A stretch of DNA of 64,000 nucleotides, from assembly GCA_951813295.1 (NCBI GenBank), contig CATOTI010000003.1:62001-126000 (forward strand), in the 5' to 3' direction. The translations under genes were made by a program, and so were the position numbers. Origin of the DNA: an uncultured Pseudomonadales bacterium (GTDB lineage: Bacteria; Pseudomonadota; Gammaproteobacteria; Pseudomonadales; Azotimanducaceae). Below the pieces are notes generated by a model. The model was not told the origin of the DNA. It did no database searches and saw only the letters and a list, made by a program, of their open reading frames with translations. The stretch's first letter is position 1, and the number at the start of each line of letters is the position of its first letter. Of the stretch, positions 36,594-46,211 are shown piece by piece.

Positions 36594-37142
36594 ATGAAGA
36601 AGACGTTCGAGCCGGGGCGTGTACCCGATGCGGCGGAGCTTGCCGATCGCCTGGCGATTCACGAGGTGTTGGCCGTACACAGCCGCGGGGTCGACCGGGC
36701 CGACGCCCAGATCCTGAAATCGGCTTATTGGCCCGACGCCGAGGTCGCCTACGGCGCTTTCGACGGATCGGCACACCAGTTCTGCGATGGCTTGCCGAGA
36801 GGGATCAAACGCTACCAGTCGACCCAACACACGGTGACGAACGTTTTGATCGAGCAGGTCGACGCCGATGCCCTCGTCGAGAGCTACGTCACCGCGTATC
36901 ACCTCTCTTCGGTCGATTCACCGGAGACCGAGATGACGTATCTCGGTCGATATCTCGATCACATGCAGCGCCGAAACGGCGTCTGGAAGATCCTCTTTCG
37001 CCGGGTCGTGATGGACTGGAATCAGCACCAGGGCGTGAGCGCCAGGTTCGACGGGCCGACGTTCAGCGGCCTCGCCCTGGGCGGTCATGCGCCGGACGAT
37101 CCACTCTTCACCATGCGCGAGCAGGTGTTCGGGCGGGACTGA
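36594..37142 (+). CDS. NTF2/SnoaL-like protein 1
   Basis: 182 residues from ATG 36594. It has an NTF2-like alpha+beta cone: ADRLAIHEVLAVHSRGVDRAD, ILKSAYWPDAEVAYGAFDG, QHTVTNVLIEQVDADALVES, and MTYLGRYLDHMQRRNGVWKI. The D-R-x-D and H-T-V/N positions match steroid-isomerase/SnoaL-type active sites. It ends 4 bp before the convergent Rieske oxygenase gene. Relatives act as isomerases, dehydratases or small subunits of oxygenases. No signal peptide. Confidence 0.78.
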   Translation: MKKTFEPGRVPDAAELADRLAIHEVLAVHSRGVDRADAQILKSAYWPDAEVAYGAFDGSAHQFCDGLPRGIKRYQSTQHTVTNVLIEQVDADALVESYVTAYHLSSVDSPETEMTYLGRYLDHMQRRNGVWKILFRRVVMDWNQHQGVSARFDGPTFSGLALGGHAPDDPLFTMREQVFGRD

Positions 37143-37146
37143 GCTT

Positions 37147-38490
37147 CTAACGTCTTCCTTCGATGTAATCGTCGATCAGTTCGTGGTATCGGCGAATCCG
37201 CTCTTCCTGCTTCGAAAGATAGACGCCCTTGAAACCTCGTGATCGGAAGCCGCGCTGCTGTGTGACGAAGACGCGCACGTCGTCGTCGATCCCGGGTCCG
37301 ATAGAGCGCGTCGTCGGATCGATCATCTCGACGACCGCTTCGCCGTTCTCCTGAACGTCCGTGTGTTCGAGCCGGCGATCGAACCCCGCCTCGATCGACG
37401 CCGGGCTCGAGTACCACCAGTTGTCGAACAGGCAACGCTCGGGATTGTCGCGGTCGGGACGGGCACGCAGGAAATGAAAGCTGTCGGACCAGACCGTCAC
37501 GGCGAAGTTCGGCAGGAGCGTGTAGTGGAAGGCGTCGGTGAACTGCTCGTCTGGAATGTTGGGGTAGTGCGAGAAACCGCGTTCTACACCCAGTTTCCGT
37601 TTTGCCGACTGGAGCGCTTCACGCGTCGCCGCGGGATTGTTCCGGAAGTCGTCTGGATCGAGGTTCCAGAACCGCAGCTCGCTCTTCAACGGTTCGAGCA
37701 CGTTGCCTTCCTTGTCGGTTGAACCGACGCCGAAGCCGCCCTGCATGACCATGCGGTTGTGGCCCTCGTTCGATAGGTCGAACTGGGTTTCCTTGAAGTA
37801 CGTGTTGATGTGGCCGCGGATCTCTTGGCGGTTGGTCTCCGTGGTCGCGCCCTGATGAACCGTCGGTACGTGGTAGGACTCGTTGAAGTTGTCGAGCACG
37901 ACTTTCCAGTTACACGGTAGCCACGCACTTCGCGCCATCGTCCGACGCCACGTGTCGATATGGCGAGCTTGCCATTCGTCCCAGATCGGCCCGAGGAAAC
38001 TGCGCAGGCTCTGACAATTCGGGTCCATGTTGACCCAGACGAATCCCGCGAAGGTTTCACACGCGACCTCCGCGAGACGGACTTTGCCGCAGGGATTGCC
38101 CTCGGGGAAATCCTCGCGATCAGGCGCGAAGTTGAGCTCGCCATCCGGCATGTAAGCCCAGCTGTGGTATTTGCAGACGAAGCGCTTGACGGACCCACTG
38201 TTGCCTTCGACCAGCGGGTTCCCGCGGTGCTGGCAGACGTTGTAGAACGCCTTCACGGTACCGTCGGTCTGGCGGACCATGAGGATCTCTTCAGGTCCGA
38301 CGGGCTCCATCTGCCAATCGCCCGGGTTCGGGATCTCAGCCTCGCGTCCCAGGATCAGCCAGACCCGTGTCCACATGTTCTCCCACTCGAGCGATGCGAA
38401 CTCGCGGCTCGTGTAGCGATTCCCCTGGAGCAGCGATCCACGGGTGGTCTGCTCCGGGTATCGATTCAGGACGCGGATGTTGTCGGCCAT
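37147..38490 (-). CDS. Rieske non-haem iron oxygenase, alpha subunit (A)
   Basis: 447 residues. The Rieske cluster motif is CQHRGNPL (C-x-H) and, 16-17 residues later, CKYHSWAY (C-x2-H). The mononuclear-iron motif is NFNESYHVPTVH (E-x-Y-H-x4-H). It hydroxylates or demethylates an aromatic or steroid-type ring. ATG 38490. It is divergent from a second Rieske alpha gene; 133 bp between them must hold both promoters. No ferredoxin or reductase gene is adjacent. Confidence 0.88.
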   Translation of the reverse strand: MADNIRVLNRYPEQTTRGSLLQGNRYTSREFASLEWENMWTRVWLILGREAEIPNPGDWQMEPVGPEEILMVRQTDGTVKAFYNVCQHRGNPLVEGNSGSVKRFVCKYHSWAYMPDGELNFAPDREDFPEGNPCGKVRLAEVACETFAGFVWVNMDPNCQSLRSFLGPIWDEWQARHIDTWRRTMARSAWLPCNWKVVLDNFNESYHVPTVHQGATTETNRQEIRGHINTYFKETQFDLSNEGHNRMVMQGGFGVGSTDKEGNVLEPLKSELRFWNLDPDDFRNNPAATREALQSAKRKLGVERGFSHYPNIPDEQFTDAFHYTLLPNFAVTVWSDSFHFLRARPDRDNPERCLFDNWWYSSPASIEAGFDRRLEHTDVQENGEAVVEMIDPTTRSIGPGIDDDVRVFVTQQRGFRSRGFKGVYLSKQEERIRRYHELIDDYIEGRR

Positions 38491-38623
38491 GGTGTGCAGG
38501 CTCCTCGAAGATCTCTTCGACCTTTCTCGACGTCTCTCGAGCGGTCGTGGCACGGCGACGGCGTCGCCGGTGGTGAACCGTTATCGTAAGGTCGTCGCGA
38601 GGTGTTGGGAATGCGAGGGGCAA

Positions 38624-39991
38624 GTGACACGAAGTATCTACATCCTCGGCGATGAGCTGACACCGGGTGAGGCGCGCTGCCCCGGACCGACGCCGAAGGA
38701 CGTCATCGCGCGCGATGGTGATTCGCCGCCAAAGCCACTCCTTGCCGAGCGTTACGAATTTCTCGGCGACGAAGACGTTCCGTTCTCTCGCTATACCGAT
38801 CCGGCGTTCTTCGATCGAGAGATCTCGCACATGTGGTCACGCACGTGGCAGTGGGCGTGCCGCGAGGAGCAGATCCCGAAATCGGGCGACTTCTACGTTT
38901 ACGACGTCGCCCACTACTCCGTGATCGTCGTACGAGGCGACGATCGAATCCGCGCGTTCGTCAACTCCTGCCCACACCGCGGCATGCAGTTCGAGGGCGC
39001 GGGCGCGTGCGGCAGCGGCAAACAGTTTCTGCGGTGTCCTTTCCACGGAATGTCGTGGCACCTCGATGGCAGCTTGCGAGAAATCCCGTGCCGCTGGGAT
39101 TTCCCGCACATCGACGACAAATCGTTCACCTTGATGGAGCTTCCCTGTGATAGCTGGGGCGGTTTCGTGTTCGTTAACCTGGATCGGGATGCCGAACCCC
39201 TCGATGACTACCTTGAGGTCTTGCCGGAACACTTTGAGACCTGGGACTTAGGCGCTCGCTATATCTCGATGCACACCGAGAAGATCCTCCCGGGCAACTG
39301 GAAGATGTGCATGGAGGGTTTTCTGGAGGCCTACCACGTAATTGCGACCCATCCGGAGGGGTTGCGCACTTCTGGATGGGCGAATACGCAATACGACATC
39401 TTCAGCCCTCACGTGACCCGCTTCCTGCAAACACTCTCGAGCGGTAACCCGCACTACGAGCGGGAGCTCTCCGAAGCCGAACTCTTTGCGTCCCTCGGCC
39501 ACGAGGCGCAGGCGTTACCTGCTGGCATGGGCGCGCGTCAGGCCCATGCCGATATCGTGCGGGAACGCATGGGATCGCGGCTCGGCGTCGACCTCACGGA
39601 CGTGAGCAACTCGGAGCTGCTCGACTCGATCGAATACCACGTGTTTCCGAACGCCTGCTTTTTTCCCGGCATCACGATTCCGCTCATATACCGGTTCCGG
39701 CCATTGGGTGTCGATCGCACCATTCACGACATCATGATGCTGAGCCCGCTACCCGCATCGGGCGAACGCCCACCGCCGGCGCCGACGGTGCGTCTCGCCG
39801 AGGACGACTCCTATACGACCGTGCCGTCGTTTGGTGGCTTGGGGCGAGTGCTCGATCAGGATACGGACAACTTCAAGCGCCAATGGGCGGGGATTCGGGC
39901 TTCGCTCAAAGGGCACGAGACGCTAGGTAACTACCAGGAAGCGCGGATCAGGCATTTCCATCAGACCCTCGATCGTTACCTCGTCCAGTGA
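38624..39991 (+). CDS. Rieske non-haem iron oxygenase, alpha subunit (B)
   Basis: 455 residues from GTG 38624 (GAGGGG upstream). The Rieske motif is CPHRGMQF followed by CPFHGMSWHL, and the catalytic-iron motif is EGFLEAYHVIATH. The N-terminus (IYILGDELTPGEARCPGPTP) is longer than in (A). The two alphas share fold but little sequence outside the motifs, so they probably act on different substrates or positions. The stop overlaps the SnoaL-like gene that follows (GTG 39988), a sign of translational coupling. Confidence 0.88.
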   Translation: MTRSIYILGDELTPGEARCPGPTPKDVIARDGDSPPKPLLAERYEFLGDEDVPFSRYTDPAFFDREISHMWSRTWQWACREEQIPKSGDFYVYDVAHYSVIVVRGDDRIRAFVNSCPHRGMQFEGAGACGSGKQFLRCPFHGMSWHLDGSLREIPCRWDFPHIDDKSFTLMELPCDSWGGFVFVNLDRDAEPLDDYLEVLPEHFETWDLGARYISMHTEKILPGNWKMCMEGFLEAYHVIATHPEGLRTSGWANTQYDIFSPHVTRFLQTLSSGNPHYERELSEAELFASLGHEAQALPAGMGARQAHADIVRERMGSRLGVDLTDVSNSELLDSIEYHVFPNACFFPGITIPLIYRFRPLGVDRTIHDIMMLSPLPASGERPPPAPTVRLAEDDSYTTVPSFGGLGRVLDQDTDNFKRQWAGIRASLKGHETLGNYQEARIRHFHQTLDRYLVQ

Positions 39992-40509
39992 GCCGCGAGC
40001 TTCGGGAAGTCGCGGACCGTCAGGAGATTGCCGATCTCTCGGGAATCTATATGCGTGGGCTCGACCGGCTGGACCGTGATGCACTCGCGAGCGTTTTCCA
40101 CGACGACGCCTACATGGACTACGGATTCTTCCGCGGTGGCGTTGGCGGGTTTGCCGACATGTGTATGCGAGCGCTCGAGAGTCACCTTGTGAACCACCAC
40201 ATGCTGGGGCAGATCAACATCGAGTTCGACGGCGAGGACGTCGCCTTCGGCGAGGTGTATTTCCAGGCGTTCCATCGAATCGTTCGCGATGGTGAAGAAC
40301 TCGATCTCTTCATCTCGGGACGTTATGTCGATCGATACGAACGGCGTGACGGCGCGTGGAAGATCAGCTACCGCAGTGAGGTGAACGACTGGGCGCGCGA
40401 AGACCCGGCCACGGACGGCTATTTCGAAGGCCAGCCGGCGGGACATCGTGGTGCTCGGAAGCCCAATGATGCGGTTTACCATCGGGCACGCATGAAGAAG
40501 CCAACCTGA
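39988..40509 (+). CDS. NTF2/SnoaL-like protein 2 (possible small subunit of the Rieske oxygenase)
   Basis: 173 residues from GTG 39988, with 4-bp overlap with the Rieske alpha (B) gene. NTF2-like core: REVADRQEIADLSGIYMRG, DRDALASVFHDDAYMDYGFF, NHHMLGQINIEFDGEDVAFG, DLFISGRYVDRYERRDGAWK. Beta subunits of Rieske dioxygenases also have this fold, so this may be a beta-type partner, but SnoaL-like isomerases or dehydratases look much the same. The coupling to the alpha gene favours a shared pathway step. Confidence 0.78.
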   Translation: MSRELREVADRQEIADLSGIYMRGLDRLDRDALASVFHDDAYMDYGFFRGGVGGFADMCMRALESHLVNHHMLGQINIEFDGEDVAFGEVYFQAFHRIVRDGEELDLFISGRYVDRYERRDGAWKISYRSEVNDWAREDPATDGYFEGQPAGHRGARKPNDAVYHRARMKKPT

Positions 40510-40525
40510 GAAAGGACAACGAACG

Positions 40526-41356
40526 ATGTCAGGACGACTCGAAGGAAAGGTGGCCGTCATCACGGGGGGTGCCAGCGGGTTCGGGGAAGCGGCGACCCGG
40601 CGCTTTGTCGCCGAAGGCGCGCGCGTGGTGCTGGGCGATATCCAGGAGGGTCGTGGTCGGGCTGTTGCCGAGTCCGTTGGCGATGATGCCGTGTTCCAGC
40701 GAGCGGACGTCACCGTCGAAGATGATGTCGCGGCACTCGTCGATCGAGCGGTCGCGGAATTCGGCCAGTTGGACATCATGTACAACAACGCCGGTATCGT
40801 CGGCGCGGTCGGGCCGATTGCCGAGACGCGCACGGACGAATGGTTGCGCACGATCGACATCCACTTAAACGGCGTCTTCTATGGCTGCAAACATGCCGCG
40901 CGCGTGATGATTCCGCGCAAGGCCGGCTCGATCGTCAGCATGGCGTCCACTGCCGGGATCATGGGTGGCCTGGGGCCGCACGCTTATACGGCGGCGAAAC
41001 ACGCCATCGTCGGGCTGACGAAGGGCGTCGCTTCGGAGCTTGCCCGCCATGGCATACGTGTCAACTGCATCGCGCCCGCCGGGATGGCGACCCCGATGGT
41101 CGCGGCCCTCGCCGGCGATCCTTACGCGATCGAGGAAACGAAGGAGCGCCTGGCCGCCGCTTCACCGCTCGTCGGCCGCCCCGGTATGGCGGAGGATGTC
41201 GCGAACGCGGCACTCTGGCTCGCCAGTGACGAATCCGGCTATACGACCGGACACACCCTCACGACCGACGCCGGCACGACGACCGGTTCTGCCAACCCGC
41301 CGGCATTTGCCGAATACGAGCCGCTCATTCGCGAAGACGGCAAACGCGGCCTCTAG
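40526..41356 (+). CDS. SDR-family dehydrogenase
   Basis: 276 residues, classical SDR. Cofactor motif TGGASGFGEA (TGxxxGxG), NNAGIVG, catalytic Ser in SMASTAGI, YTAAKHAIVG (YxxxK), and LASDESGYTTGHTLTTDAG near the C-terminus. The aspartate in LGDIQEG after the second strand suggests NAD(H) preference. It probably oxidises a hydroxyl group on the cluster's substrate, for example a hydroxysteroid. Preceded by AGAAAGGA. It follows NTF2-like 2 by 16 bp, same transcript. Confidence 0.87.
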   Translation: MSGRLEGKVAVITGGASGFGEAATRRFVAEGARVVLGDIQEGRGRAVAESVGDDAVFQRADVTVEDDVAALVDRAVAEFGQLDIMYNNAGIVGAVGPIAETRTDEWLRTIDIHLNGVFYGCKHAARVMIPRKAGSIVSMASTAGIMGGLGPHAYTAAKHAIVGLTKGVASELARHGIRVNCIAPAGMATPMVAALAGDPYAIEETKERLAAASPLVGRPGMAEDVANAALWLASDESGYTTGHTLTTDAGTTTGSANPPAFAEYEPLIREDGKRGL

Positions 41357-41366
41357 GCTGAGCGGC

Positions 41367-42692
41367 TCAGGCCGACTTCGTGAAGGTGAGATCGAGCGAC
41401 AGAGTGCCGAGCATGATGCCCGGCTGGTGTAGGAAGGTATTGCCCTCGCCGTAGGCCATCGAATCGACGCGTTCGAGCAAGCGCTGCCACGCGATCGTCT
41501 GCTCGAGGCGTGAAATCGTGGCACCCGGGCAGACGCGCGGTCCTTGCGAGAAGGTCATGTGCCGCGTCACGGCCTTTCGGCTCATGTCGAAATCGTAGGG
41601 ACATTCGAACTCTTCCGGATCGACGTTCGCGGCGGCGTAGCGTAGATGCAGTAGCGACCCGGCGGGCACCTCGACGCCCTGGAACACCTCGTCATGCTTC
41701 GTCATGCGGGTCGAGAGTCCTTGGGTCGGGGCGCGCAGCCGCATTGCTTCTTCAGTGAACTGGCGGATGTCGTCGGGATTCTCTTTCAAGCGCGCAAAGA
41801 GCTCGGGGTGTTCGCAGAGGATCTGCGCCTGCTCGGCGATCGCGTACTGGGTCGTTTCGAGGCCGCCGATCACCATGGCGTAGACGATGCCATTCACTTC
41901 GAGATCGGTGAGTTTGCGGCCGAGCGCTTCATACGTGACGTCGCAAAGGAAGCTGATCATGTCGTCCTGGGGTTCGGCGCGCCGTTCCTGGACCTTGCCC
42001 GCGACATATTCCTTGAACTCGCCGAGATCATCGAACTGACCCCGCGTTTCCTCTTCGGTCAGGATGTTGCGATGGCCGCGACCGTAGACGAACGCTTTCA
42101 CCTGCGCGTTGCCCCAACGTTCGAGATCCGGCACGTCCTCGTGTGGAAACCCAGCACGCTCGCCATCACCCGCTGTGGCAGGGGCCGAGCGAACTCAGAC
42201 ACGAACTCGACTCTGCCGCGGTCGATCCAGTCGTCGATCAACTCGTTGACGGTGGCCGTGATCATCTCCTGATGGCGGGAAGCGCCCGGACCGACCCACG
42301 GATCGGTCAGCTCCTGGCGATGTGAACGCCAGAGCGGAATCGTGGGTCTCAGGGTCACGATCGACGCCATCATGGCGTTGATGTTGTTCGATTCATCGAG
42401 AACGATGCCCCGCTCGACAAGCCGATCGACGTTCTGCGACATCACGGGCGGATAGCGGACCGGGTCTTTGACGACCCGCTCGATATCGTCGTACTTCGTC
42501 AGGATGAAAGCGTCGGAATCAGGCGTCAGCCCTTCTCCTGCCAGCCGCGGGATTGGGTCTTCGCGATGCAGTATTTCGTAGCTCTCGTACCAGTGCTCGG
42601 CGGCGCCGGGCCCGAATAAGGTCGACGTCGTCGAGCGCGACCGGGCAGGCCATTTCGGAAAGCGTGTGATTGGGTGTTTTGTCGGTCGTCAT
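41367..42692 (-). CDS. Cytochrome P450, two frameshifts
   Basis: About 440 residues when frames are joined, from ATG 42692. N-terminal MTTDKTPNHTLSEMACPVAL, then frame change near 42615, then FGPGAAEHWYESYEILHRED onward to LGF, then a second change near 42130, then EDVPDLERWGNAQVKAFVYG. Signature sites: I-helix GGLETTQYA, ExxR in EEAMRLRAP, haem Cys in FSQGPRVCPGA. The second shift is explained by one missing C in a TTTCC run; the first by one extra A. Either a pseudogene or sequencing error. Likely role: hydroxylation of the cluster's substrate. Confidence 0.82.
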
Positions 42693-42706
42693 GGTTTCGT
42701 TCCGAC

Positions 42707-43123
42707 TCAAGTGTTGAGCGGCACGGTGGCGGTCGCGCGCGTCACCAATTCGTGGCAAACGATCTTCCAGCCATCGTCGGTTCGCCGCATGTTCGTTTTG
42801 TAAGTCGCCCACAGGACGAATGCCTTGGCCGGATCCGCGGCCAGGACGTGTGTCGCCTGGAGATCGTTACGGGTTTCCGCGAAATCCCCCGCGATCGTCG
42901 CGAGCTGCGGACCGAGCATGTGTTGGGTCGGCCCGTACCGCTCGAGCGCTTTGATGACGAACTCGATCCACGCTTCGCGGCCATACACGGGTTTTGGACC
43001 CATGCCGTAGACCTCCAGGTCCTCGACGAAGCAGGAGCGATAGAGATCCATGTCGCGCTCATCGACCCCTGCCGTATAGCGCAACATCACGTCCTGTAGC
43101 GCCGCCCGATCACCGTCGCCCAT
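42707..43123 (-). CDS. NTF2/SnoaL-like protein 3
   Basis: 138 residues from ATG 43123 (AAGGGGGG upstream). NTF2-like core: LQDVMLRYTAGVDERDMDLY, SCFVEDLEVYGMGPKPVYG, GPTQHMLGPQLATIAGDFAE, and TYKTNMRRTDDGWKIVCHEL. It lies 14 bp from the frameshifted P450 start, same strand, so the two are probably co-transcribed. Third member of this fold within 6.5 kb. Isomerase or dehydratase activity is likely but untested. Confidence 0.78.
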   Translation of the reverse strand: MGDGDRAALQDVMLRYTAGVDERDMDLYRSCFVEDLEVYGMGPKPVYGREAWIEFVIKALERYGPTQHMLGPQLATIAGDFAETRNDLQATHVLAADPAKAFVLWATYKTNMRRTDDGWKIVCHELVTRATATVPLNT

Positions 43124-43257
43124 GTCATCGCCCCCCTTGCTGGTCCGCCCGATCATCGCGCAGCGGCCGGGATGTCGCCAACGTTTCGCACGGCGCGTTT
43201 CTCGTCCGTCAAATCGGTATTGTGGTGCCCGCGCAATGAAGAGTCAGAGATAGAGCC

Positions 43258-44436
43258 ATGGCATACGCACCCGACGCTCGCCCGTACTACGACGCGGACA
43301 GTCACATCATGGAGCTGCCGGATTTTCTGAAGTCCTACGCGGATCCCGCGCTGCGAGATGACATTCCCGAGGTCAGCTACAGCGCGTCGATCGTGACGGA
43401 CGAAGAAGTGGCCGTCATCGTCTCGCAAGGCAACCGTCACTCCGACGAACATATTGCCGAGCAGATTGCGCTCGGCGACAAGCTGATTGAAAGCTCGAAG
43501 GAGATTCAGGCACTCGGCGCTTTTGACGGAACCGACCGGAGCCGCGCGATGGACCTGCTCGGCTTCAAGAAGCAACTCGTGTTCGCGACCCATAGTGTCG
43601 TTTCGCCGTTCCATCCGAGCTCGAAGAAGACTTCGCAGTGGCGCTACGGCGCGGCACGGGCGCACAACCGCCACATGGTGGATTTCTGTGCGGACGACGA
43701 TCGCCTGATGGGGATCGGCGTTGCCGCCCTCGATGATCCGACGTACGCGATCCGAGAAGCCGAGTGGATCATCGACAACGGCCTCGAGGCCGTCTGGGTT
43801 CCACACCCTGCCCCGATCGGCCATTCACCGGGTCATGTCGACCTCGAAGGGTTCTGGGCGCGACTCGCCGAGGCGGGCGTACCGTTCGTGTTGCACGTCG
43901 GCGGTGCGCCGTTGCAGATCAACAAATCCTGGGCGAACAACGGCCGCGGCCCCACACGCGATTGGCTCGGCGGTGGTGAAAACGTACGGACGAAAGACGC
44001 GATGGTGCTGCATCAAGCACCCGAAATGTTCGTCAGCATGATGATGGCGGACGGTGTGTTCGAGCGGCACCCGAAGCTCAAGGGCGCGTGCGTCGAACTC
44101 GGCGCGGGCTGGGTGCCGGAGATGCTCCGCAAGCTGGATTCAGTCTCGCGGGCGTATCGCAAGGTTGACGAAACGATGCGGTTTGAACGTAAGCCGAGTG
44201 AGCAACTCACCGAACAGATGGGCTTTACGCCCATGCCGCACGAAAACGTCGCGAACATGATCGAGCAGTCGAACCCGGATCTGTACCTCTTCTCGAGCGA
44301 CTATCCGCACATCGAAGGCACATGCGATCCGATCGGGCGCTTCGAGAAGACGATTGGTGACTTCGAGGAGTCGGTCAAGACGCAGTTCTACAGCGAGAAC
44401 TTCCTGCGTCTCTGGCCGGAGGCGCGCGTTGGCTAG
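43258..44436 (+). CDS. Amidohydrolase_2 family protein
   Basis: 392 residues of the amidohydrolase_2 TIM barrel: DADSHIMELPDF (metal motif at the first strand), the VPHPAPIGHSP region, FVLHVGGAPL, and LFSSDYPHIEG (metal Asp/His near residue 350). The family hydrolyses or decarboxylates C-C or C-O substrates (uronate isomerase, ACMSD, gamma-resorcylate decarboxylase). ATG 43258. Neighbouring oxygenases suggest a ring-product hydrolase or decarboxylase step; the exact reaction is unknown. Confidence 0.82.
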   Translation: MAYAPDARPYYDADSHIMELPDFLKSYADPALRDDIPEVSYSASIVTDEEVAVIVSQGNRHSDEHIAEQIALGDKLIESSKEIQALGAFDGTDRSRAMDLLGFKKQLVFATHSVVSPFHPSSKKTSQWRYGAARAHNRHMVDFCADDDRLMGIGVAALDDPTYAIREAEWIIDNGLEAVWVPHPAPIGHSPGHVDLEGFWARLAEAGVPFVLHVGGAPLQINKSWANNGRGPTRDWLGGGENVRTKDAMVLHQAPEMFVSMMMADGVFERHPKLKGACVELGAGWVPEMLRKLDSVSRAYRKVDETMRFERKPSEQLTEQMGFTPMPHENVANMIEQSNPDLYLFSSDYPHIEGTCDPIGRFEKTIGDFEESVKTQFYSENFLRLWPEARVG

Positions 44437-44972
44437 CCGAATGCCGCGCGACCGAACGGCGTGATGGCTGACGCGACGCGCTAAACATGAAGGTGCTAAA
44501 AGTCGCCGGCGCCATCGTCGCCGTGCTTGGCGTCGTTGTCCTCGCTGGTGTTTGGTGGCTGCTTGAAGAGTTCGCGCCGTCCGATATCCAATTGCCGAAA
44601 CCGACGCACATCCTCGCCTACGAGGAGCGATTAACCGTCGAGACGCCCCTCGGTCGGCTGACGGGGCGCGGCAACGGCGAAGTTCATGCGTTTCTAGGCA
44701 TTCGCTACGCGGAACCCCCGACGGGTGAACGACGGTTCCGAGCGCCGGTCGCCGTGCGACCTTGGAACGACACATTCGATGCGACGGCTTTTCCAATGGT
44801 CTGCACGCAAACGGCCGGTGGACTCGAGGGAAACACCGCATCTCAGATCTCGGAAGATTGCCTGTTCCTGAGTGTTTTTACGCCGTCGACGGAAGGTGCC
44901 CATCGCCCCGTGTTGGTCTGGATCCACGGCGGTAGCTTCACGGGCGGCGCGGCCAATGGCTACGACGGGTCG

Positions 44973-44975
44973 GTC
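44973..44975. repeat. 3-bp target duplication (left)
   Basis: GTC directly before the left end of the inserted element; GTC recurs at 46209-46211 directly after its right end. Removing one copy with the element restores the esterase frame (G-S-V-L-A-P). Confidence 0.85.
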
Positions 44976-45040
44976 TGATCTTCCCCCGAGAAACCGGACA
45001 CCGGATTTGAGTCGTACCATGATTCGAAACGAGGTGTTGG

Positions 45041-45328
45041 ATGACGCAACAGAAACGGCGGCGATTTACCGAGGAGTTCAAACGGGAGGCGGTTCGGCTG
45101 GTCACAGGCCAGGGTTACTCGTTTGGAGAAGCGGGGCGGAGCCTCGGGGTACGTGGCGATTTGATATCGCGTTGGAAGCGCCGGTTCGAGGCCGCTGACG
45201 AGACGTCGGGCCGGGAGGTCTCAGAGCAGCAACGGATTCGAGAACTCGAGGCAGAAGTCCGCAAGCTGCGGATGGAGAAAGATATTCTAAAAAAGGCCAC
45301 GGCCTTCTTTGTGCAGGAAAAGCCATGA
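45041..45328 (+). CDS. IS3-family OrfA (transposase N-terminal part)
   Basis: 95 residues with an HTH DNA-binding region (RRRFTEEFKREAVRLVTGQG, YSFGEAGRSLGVRGDLISRW) and a C-terminal leucine-zipper-like coiled coil (IRELEAEVRKLRMEKDILKK). It ends in TGA overlapping the orfB ATG (45325). The slippery heptamer AAAAAAG at 45289-45295 is placed in phase for a -1 shift to make OrfAB. Confidence 0.9.
   Translation: MTQQKRRRFTEEFKREAVRLVTGQGYSFGEAGRSLGVRGDLISRWKRRFEAADETSGREVSEQQRIRELEAEVRKLRMEKDILKKATAFFVQEKP
45289..45295 (+). promoter_or_regulatory. Programmed -1 frameshift heptamer (IS3 orfA/orfB)
   Basis: A_AAA_AAG, in phase with OrfA (codons AAA AAG following CTA). It permits slippage into the OrfB frame and production of the full OrfAB transposase, as established for IS3-family elements. 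Confidence 0.75.
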
Positions 45329-46178
45329 GGTATCGATTTGTCGATGCGCACAAGAAGGTCTGGCCCATCACCCTCATGTGCGCGGTGCTGAAGGTCTCGC
45401 GCAGTGGCTACTACGATTGGTGCGACCGGCCGCCAAGCGATCGAGACCGCGCCAACGCGGTGCTGGACAACGAGATCCAGGCGGTCTTCGAAGAACACCG
45501 CGAGCGTTACGGTTCACCACGGATCACCGACGAACTGAACGACCGGGGCATCGCGTGCAGCGAGAACCGGGTGGCGCGACGGATGCAAACCCGCGGGTTC
45601 CGCGCGGTTCAGCGTCGGAAGTTCAAAGTGACGACGGACTCGAGCCACGATAAACCAGTGGCCGATGACCTGATCGAGCAGGACTTTGCCGCCTCAGAGC
45701 CAAACGAAAAGTGGGTGAGTGACATCACTTACGTGTGGACCGACGAAGGTTGGCTGTATCTCGCCACGGTGATGGATCTGTACTCGCGGGCGATTGTCGG
45801 CTGGTCGATGAACCGGCGCATGACGCAGCAGCTGGCCATCGACGCATTGACGATGGCGTTGTTCCGACGGGCTTTCCCCGGCAGACGATCATCCACTCGG
45901 ATCGCGGCAGCCAGTACTGTTCAGCGGCCTACCAGCGGTTGATCAACCACAACGGACTTCGTTGCAGCATGGGCCGTCGTGCCAACTGCTACGACAACGC
46001 TGCCATGGAGAGCTTCTTTCATACGCTGAAGGTCGAGCTCATCCATCGCGAGCGTTACCCGAGTCGAGCGTGCGCCCGTCGCGCGATCTTCGAATACATC
46101 GAGAGTTACTACAATCGACAACGAAAGCACTCAGCTATCGGCAATCAAATCCCGATGCTGATGGAGGACGCGGCTTAA
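45325..46178 (+). pseudogene. IS3-family OrfB (DDE transposase), one-base deletion
   Basis: 854 nt instead of 855. The HTH_21 region (RYGSPRITDELNDRGIACSE) is followed by an rve integrase core: first Asp in VSDITYVWTD, second Asp in IIHSDRGSQYC, Glu in NAAMESFFHTLK. The frame changes near 45888 in TTTCCCCGG; adding one C restores FP-RQTIIHSDRG. As written, translation from ATG 45325 ends early at 45942. Confidence 0.85.
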
Positions 46179-46208
46179 CTGACTGTCCGGTAAAACGGGG
46201 GAACTTCA

Positions 46209-46211
46209 GTC
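46209..46211. repeat. 3-bp target duplication (right)
   Basis: GTC directly after the right end of the element, matching 44973-44975 and continuing in the esterase frame as GTC CTC GCG CCG. Confidence 0.85.

Larger units (their letters stand above)
44976..46208 (+). mobile_element. IS3-family insertion sequence, 1233 bp
   Basis: Ends are imperfect inverted repeats: left TGATCTTCCCCCGAG... and right (reverse complement) TGAAGTTCCCCCGTT..., both continuing to ACCGGACA. They begin with TG and end with CA as in IS3 elements and are flanked by a GTC duplication. Two overlapping reading frames, orfA and orfB, encode the transposase, with an AAAAAAG slippery site for -1 frameshifting. OrfB contains a one-base deletion, so this copy may be inactive unless the deletion is a sequencing error. 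Confidence 0.93.
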
